A stretch of DNA of 64,000 nucleotides from Streptomyces scopuliridis RB72 (lineage in GTDB: Bacteria > Actinomycetota > Actinomycetes > Streptomycetales > Streptomycetaceae): positions 62,001 through 126,000 of the forward strand of contig NZ_JOEI01000001.1 of the NCBI RefSeq assembly GCF_000718095.1, given 5' to 3'. A model generated the notes under the pieces. It was not told the origin of the DNA. It worked only from the letters and a program-made list of their open reading frames with translations, and made no database searches. Shown here one piece after another: positions 60,489-64,000 of the stretch (its first letter is position 1; every line of letters begins with the position of its first letter). The translations under genes and the position numbers were made by a program.

Positions 60489-61661
60489 GTGAGACTCGGG
60501 CTGCTCACCCGCGAGTATCCACCGGATGTCTACGGCGGAGCCGGCGTCCATGTGGAGTTCCTGGCACGGGAGTTGCGCTCCCTAACCGAGCTGGAAGTGC
60601 ACTGCTGGGGCGGCGACGAGGCGGATCCCGCGGCCGGGGTGGTACGCCACCGGGCCGCCGCCGGACTCGACGGAGCCAATGACGCGCTGCGCACCTTCTC
60701 GGTGGACCTGGCGATGGCCGCCGCCCTGGAGGGCCGCGAACTGGTCCACTCCCACACCTGGTACGCCAATCTCGCCGGCCATGTCGCCAAGCTGCTCTAC
60801 GGCATCCCGCATGTGATGACCGCGCACAGCCTGGAGCCGCTGCGCCCCTGGAAGGCCGAGCAGCTCGGCGGCGGTTACGCCCTCTCCAGCTGGGCCGAGC
60901 GCACGGCCGTCGAGGGCGCGGACGCCGTCATCGCCGTCTCCCGGGGCATGCGCGACGACATCCTCGCCTGCTATCCCTCGCTCGACCCGGACAGGGTGCG
61001 GGTCGTCCACAACGGCATCGACACCCGCCTCTACCGCCCGGACCGGGGGACCGCCGTACTGGACCGGATCGGCATCGACCCCGACCGCCCCTTCGTGCTC
61101 TTCGTCGGCCGTATCACCCGCCAGAAGGGCGTCCCGCATCTGCTGCGCGCCGCCCGCGCCCTCGACCCCGGCGCCCAGCTGGTGCTGTGCGCGGGCGCCC
61201 CGGACACCCCCGAGATCGGTGCCGAGTTCCGTGAGCTGGTCGAGGAGCTGGGGCGCACGCGCGACGGTGTGCACTGGATCCCTGAGATGCTGCCGCGCCC
61301 CGAGGTGATCCAACTCCTCACCCACGCGGCGGTGTTCGCCTGCCCCTCGGTGTACGAGCCGCTCGGCATCGTCAATCTGGAGGCGATGGCGTGCGGCACG
61401 GCCGTGGTCGCCTCGGCGGTGGGCGGAATCCCCGAGGTCGTGGACGACGGCGGTACCGGACTGCTCGTGCCGTACGACGAACGCCACCCGGAAGCCTTCG
61501 AGTCGGGCCTGACCGAAGCGCTCAACCGCGTGCTCGACGATCCGGAGTCGGCGGCCCGGATGGGGGCGGCCGGCCGGCGGCGCGCGGTGCGGGAGTTCGG
61601 CTGGGACCAGGTGGCCCGCCGTACGTACGCGGTGTACGAGGAGCTGCTCACGTCCGAATAG
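60489..61661 (+). CDS. glgA: Glycogen synthase / alpha-maltose-1-phosphate synthase (GT4, actinobacterial type)
   Basis: 390 residues of the GT-B fold. PDVYGGAGVHVEFLARELR near the N-terminus; nucleotide-sugar site with FVGRITRQKGVPHLLRAA and YEPLGIVNLEAMACGTAVV (catalytic Glu region). The mycobacterial counterpart (GlgM, Rv1212c) uses ADP-glucose and glucose 1-phosphate to make maltose 1-phosphate for the GlgE pathway; earlier annotations call it glycogen synthase. GTG 60489 begins the family N-terminus. glgC follows 42 bp later on the same strand. Confidence 0.9.
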   Translation: MRLGLLTREYPPDVYGGAGVHVEFLARELRSLTELEVHCWGGDEADPAAGVVRHRAAAGLDGANDALRTFSVDLAMAAALEGRELVHSHTWYANLAGHVAKLLYGIPHVMTAHSLEPLRPWKAEQLGGGYALSSWAERTAVEGADAVIAVSRGMRDDILACYPSLDPDRVRVVHNGIDTRLYRPDRGTAVLDRIGIDPDRPFVLFVGRITRQKGVPHLLRAARALDPGAQLVLCAGAPDTPEIGAEFRELVEELGRTRDGVHWIPEMLPRPEVIQLLTHAAVFACPSVYEPLGIVNLEAMACGTAVVASAVGGIPEVVDDGGTGLLVPYDERHPEAFESGLTEALNRVLDDPESAARMGAAGRRRAVREFGWDQVARRTYAVYEELLTSE

Positions 61662-61703
61662 TGCGAAACAGGTCCGGAACAGGTCCGAACAAAGGGAGCG
61701 GCC

Positions 61704-62921
61704 ATGCGCGGTGGACCTTCGGTGCTCGGGATCGTACTGGCCGGCGGGGAGGGCAAGCGCCTGCTGCCGCTCACCGCGGACCGGGCCAAACCGGCGGTGA
61801 CCTTCGGCGGTACGTACCGTCTCGTCGACTTCGTCCTCTCGAATCTCGTGAACGCCGACATCCTGCGCATCTGCGTGCTCACGCAGTACAAGTCGCACTC
61901 ACTGGACCGCCATGTCAGCACCACCTGGCGGATGTCCAGCCTGCTCGGCAACTATGTGACCCCGGTCCCCGCCCAGCAGCGGCTCGGACCGCGCTGGTAT
62001 CTGGGCAGCGCGGACGCGATCCTCCAGTCCCTCAACCTCGTCCATGACGAACAGCCGGACTACATAGCGGTGTTCGGCGCCGACCATGTGTACCGGATGG
62101 ACCCCCGGCAGATGCTCGGACAGCACATCGAGAACGGCGCGGGCGTCACCGTCGCCGGCATCAGGGTGCCGCGCGCCGAGGCCTCGTCCTTCGGCGTCAT
62201 CACCCCCGCCGCGGACGGCACGCAGGTGCAGGGCTTCCTGGAGAAACCGGCCGACCCGCCCGGTCTGCCGGGCGACCCCGAGCGGGTGTTCGCCTCGATG
62301 GGCAACTATCTCTTCACCACGAAGGTCCTGGTCGACGCCCTGCACCGGGACGCCGAGGACGAGAACTCCGTACACGACATGGGCGGTTCGATCCTGCCGA
62401 TGCTCACCGAGCGGGGCATGGCCCAGGTCTATGACTTCCAGGACAACCACGTACCGGGCGAATCACCGCGCGAGCACGGCTACTGGCGGGACGTGGGCAC
62501 GCTCGACTCGTACTACGACGCCCATATGGACCTGATCTCGCACCACCCCGCCTTCGACCTCGACAACCGCCGCTGGCCCATCTACACCCACTCCGACCAA
62601 CTCCCGCCCGCGCGCTTCGTGTCGGGCGGCATCGCGAGCGAGTCGATCGTCGGCCCCGGCTGCGTCATCCGAGGCCAGGTCACCCGCTCCGTGCTCTCCC
62701 CGGGCGTGGTGGTGGCGGAGGGCGCGGTGGTGCAGGGCTGCGTGCTGCACGACAACGTACGGGTGGGACGCGGAGCGGTGGTGCGCGGCTCGATCCTCGA
62801 CAAGAACGTGGACGTACCACCGGGCGCGACGATCGGCGTCAACCCGGGCCGCGACCGGGAGCTGTACACCGTCTCCAAGAACGGGATCATCGCACTGGGC
62901 AAGGGACAGGTGGTCGCCTGA
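61704..62921 (+). CDS. glgC: Glucose-1-phosphate adenylyltransferase (ADP-glucose pyrophosphorylase)
   Basis: Makes ADP-glucose from ATP and glucose 1-phosphate, the committed step for glycogen-type glucans. 405 residues: nucleotide-binding [22 protein letters not shown] (in two parts, 11-32), GTADA-type loop as [19 protein letters not shown], and a C-terminal left-handed beta-helix (about 300-395). AAAGGGAG precedes ATG 61704. Forms a pair with glgA and uses the product of pgm. Confidence 0.96.
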   Translation: MRGGPSVLGIVLAGGEGKRLLPLTADRAKPAVTFGGTYRLVDFVLSNLVNADILRICVLTQYKSHSLDRHVSTTWRMSSLLGNYVTPVPAQQRLGPRWYLGSADAILQSLNLVHDEQPDYIAVFGADHVYRMDPRQMLGQHIENGAGVTVAGIRVPRAEASSFGVITPAADGTQVQGFLEKPADPPGLPGDPERVFASMGNYLFTTKVLVDALHRDAEDENSVHDMGGSILPMLTERGMAQVYDFQDNHVPGESPREHGYWRDVGTLDSYYDAHMDLISHHPAFDLDNRRWPIYTHSDQLPPARFVSGGIASESIVGPGCVIRGQVTRSVLSPGVVVAEGAVVQGCVLHDNVRVGRGAVVRGSILDKNVDVPPGATIGVNPGRDRELYTVSKNGIIALGKGQVVA

Positions 62922-62924
62922 CGC

Positions 62925-64000
62925 TCATGGCCGGACGCGGCTTCGGTCCCGTACCGGCGCCGCCGCCCCGGCGTAGGCAGGCTTCGGCCGGTCCGGTGTC
63001 AGCCGGCGGATGATCATGGGCGTCACGAGCATCACGACCAGCAGTCGCAGGCTCTGCACGGTCGACACCAGGGCGACATCCCCGTGGGAGGAGACCGCCG
63101 AGGCGAGGACCGCGTTGATCCCTCCGGGGGTCGTGGCGAGATAGGCGTCCATCAACGGAGTGCCCGTCGCCCTGGCGAAGATCCACGCCATCCCGGCGCA
63201 GCCGAGGCATACGGCTGTCATCCCGGCCAGGATCGACGGCAGCAGCCCCCGTACGCGTCGGAGCGCCTCACGGGTGAAGCGCACCCCGACGTCCATCCCC
63301 ACGAGGACGAAGACGACGTCCTGAAGCATCCCGGCGGGCGCGAAGGCCGGGATGACGCCGCTCATGGTGGCGACGAGGGCCGCCAGCATGGGCCCGATCA
63401 ACGCCGGTGTGGGAAGACGCAGCCGACGCCCGGCCCAGACGCCCGCCACCGAAACGGCGGCGAGCGCCAGCAGACCGGTCAGCTGGTCCGGCCCCGCGAC
63501 CGGATGGAACAGCCCGAGGCCCGGCCAGGACCCCGATCCGCCGCCCGCAGACCCCGACGACGAGGCGCTGGCCATCCAGTGGGCGAGCAGCGGCGCGGTC
63601 GTCGCGACCAGCCCCACGCGGAGGTACTGGTTGAAGGCGACGAGCCGGACATCGGCCTTGAGTTCGTCGGCGCAGGTCACGATCCCGGCCGAGCCGCCCG
63701 GCATCATGCCGAGGACCGCGCTCGGCCGGCTGATCCGCCCCTTGCGTGCGAGGAACCACGCGACGGCGACACTGAGTCCGATCGTGGCCGCCGTGACCGC
63801 GGTGAGCGGCAGCGCGGACGGCGCCGCCGACATCAGGGCGGACGGCGTCAGATGGCTGCCCATGAGCGCGCCCACCAGCGCCTGGGACGTCCGGTTCGCG
63901 GGCCCGGGAAGCCGGTCGCGGACCCGGCCCGACAGCGCGAGCACGGCGCCCACCAGCAAGGAGGCCAGGAGATACGGCGAGGGAACGCCCAGGGCGGAGC
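62925..64000 (-). CDS. AbrB family (PF05145) membrane protein, partial
   Basis: C-terminal 357 or so residues of a duplicated five-TM-repeat membrane protein; the N-terminus lies beyond the window end (the frame stays open to 64000). Features are the repeated GMMPGGSAGIVTCADEL and TTPGGINAVLASAVS motifs at equivalent positions in the two halves, and PTPALIGPMLAALVATMSG. Family members are predicted transporters or regulators of ammonia/aldehyde metabolism, unproven. A Ser/Gly low-complexity insert (ASSSGSAGGGSGS) separates the halves. Confidence 0.85.
   Translation of the reverse strand, partial: SALGVPSPYLLASLLVGAVLALSGRVRDRLPGPANRTSQALVGALMGSHLTPSALMSAAPSALPLTAVTAATIGLSVAVAWFLARKGRISRPSAVLGMMPGGSAGIVTCADELKADVRLVAFNQYLRVGLVATTAPLLAHWMASASSSGSAGGGSGSWPGLGLFHPVAGPDQLTGLLALAAVSVAGVWAGRRLRLPTPALIGPMLAALVATMSGVIPAFAPAGMLQDVVFVLVGMDVGVRFTREALRRVRGLLPSILAGMTAVCLGCAGMAWIFARATGTPLMDAYLATTPGGINAVLASAVSSHGDVALVSTVQSLRLLVVMLVTPMIIRRLTPDRPKPAYAGAAAPVRDRSRVRP

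Overview
The window is high-GC DNA with short intergenic gaps, GTG starts, many 4-bp ATGA/GTGA overlaps, lipoprotein sugar-binding proteins, DasR-, LacI-, ROK- and GntR-type control, PAS/GAF-PP2C phosphatases, Rpf/M23 wall enzymes and the actinobacterial glgA/glgC pair. It reads as a Streptomyces or close-relative chromosome. No rRNA, tRNA, CRISPR array, insertion sequence or phage gene was found.

Layout. 1-5.1 kb: a DHA2 efflux pump divergent from its TetR repressor, two SDR proteins, and a LuxR-type regulator with a degenerate receiver domain. Three of these genes carry the rare TTA leucine codon near their start, and none was found in the rest of the window. 5.1-14.6 kb: a seven-gene minus-strand operon (CMD/AhpD protein, polyamine-type ABC importer, M19 dipeptidase-like protein, FAD/NAD(P)-binding protein) with a divergent GntR/UTRA regulator and two matching palindromes between them. 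14.7-21.5 kb: a metzincin-type metalloprotease, a PAS-PAS-GAF-SpoIIE-HATPase phosphatase and phosphoglucomutase. 21.8-28.7 kb: a LacI regulator, a chitin pair (GH19 chitinase and AA10 LPMO) under two DasR-like boxes, an MMPL exporter and a GH76 mannanase-like enzyme. 28.7-37.3 kb: small housekeeping and hypothetical genes, including an antitoxin-like peptide, an HhH protein, an SGNH hydrolase, an SPFH/NAD-kinase-like pair, DoxX, a deleted methyltransferase pseudogene and 6-phosphogluconate dehydrogenase. 37.4-40.7 kb: secreted DUF1996 and TIM-barrel/discoidin proteins. 41-47 kb: a polyol operon (DeoR, ABC importer, dehydrogenase, PfkB kinase). 47.1-53.2 kb: a beta-glucoside operon (ABC importer, GH1) with a divergent ROK regulator. 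53.3-57.1 kb: GH3 plus LacI. 57.3-64 kb: an Rpf-LysM-M23 enzyme, a DMT transporter, a FhuF-like protein, glgA, glgC and an AbrB-family membrane protein cut by the window end.

How the genes work together. The right two thirds is largely carbohydrate scavenging. Secreted hydrolases feed lipoprotein-dependent importers that carry no ATPase gene of their own, so a shared MsiK-type ATPase encoded elsewhere is likely. Cytoplasmic GH1, GH3 and polyol enzymes then supply central metabolism (pgm, gnd) and glycogen (glgC, glgA). The GH3-LacI pair, the DUF1996 gene and the TIM-barrel gene share the palindrome GAGAGCGCTCTC, so a local LacI regulon seems to span 37-57 kb. All assignments come from reading the sequence and recognising motifs. 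No searches were run.
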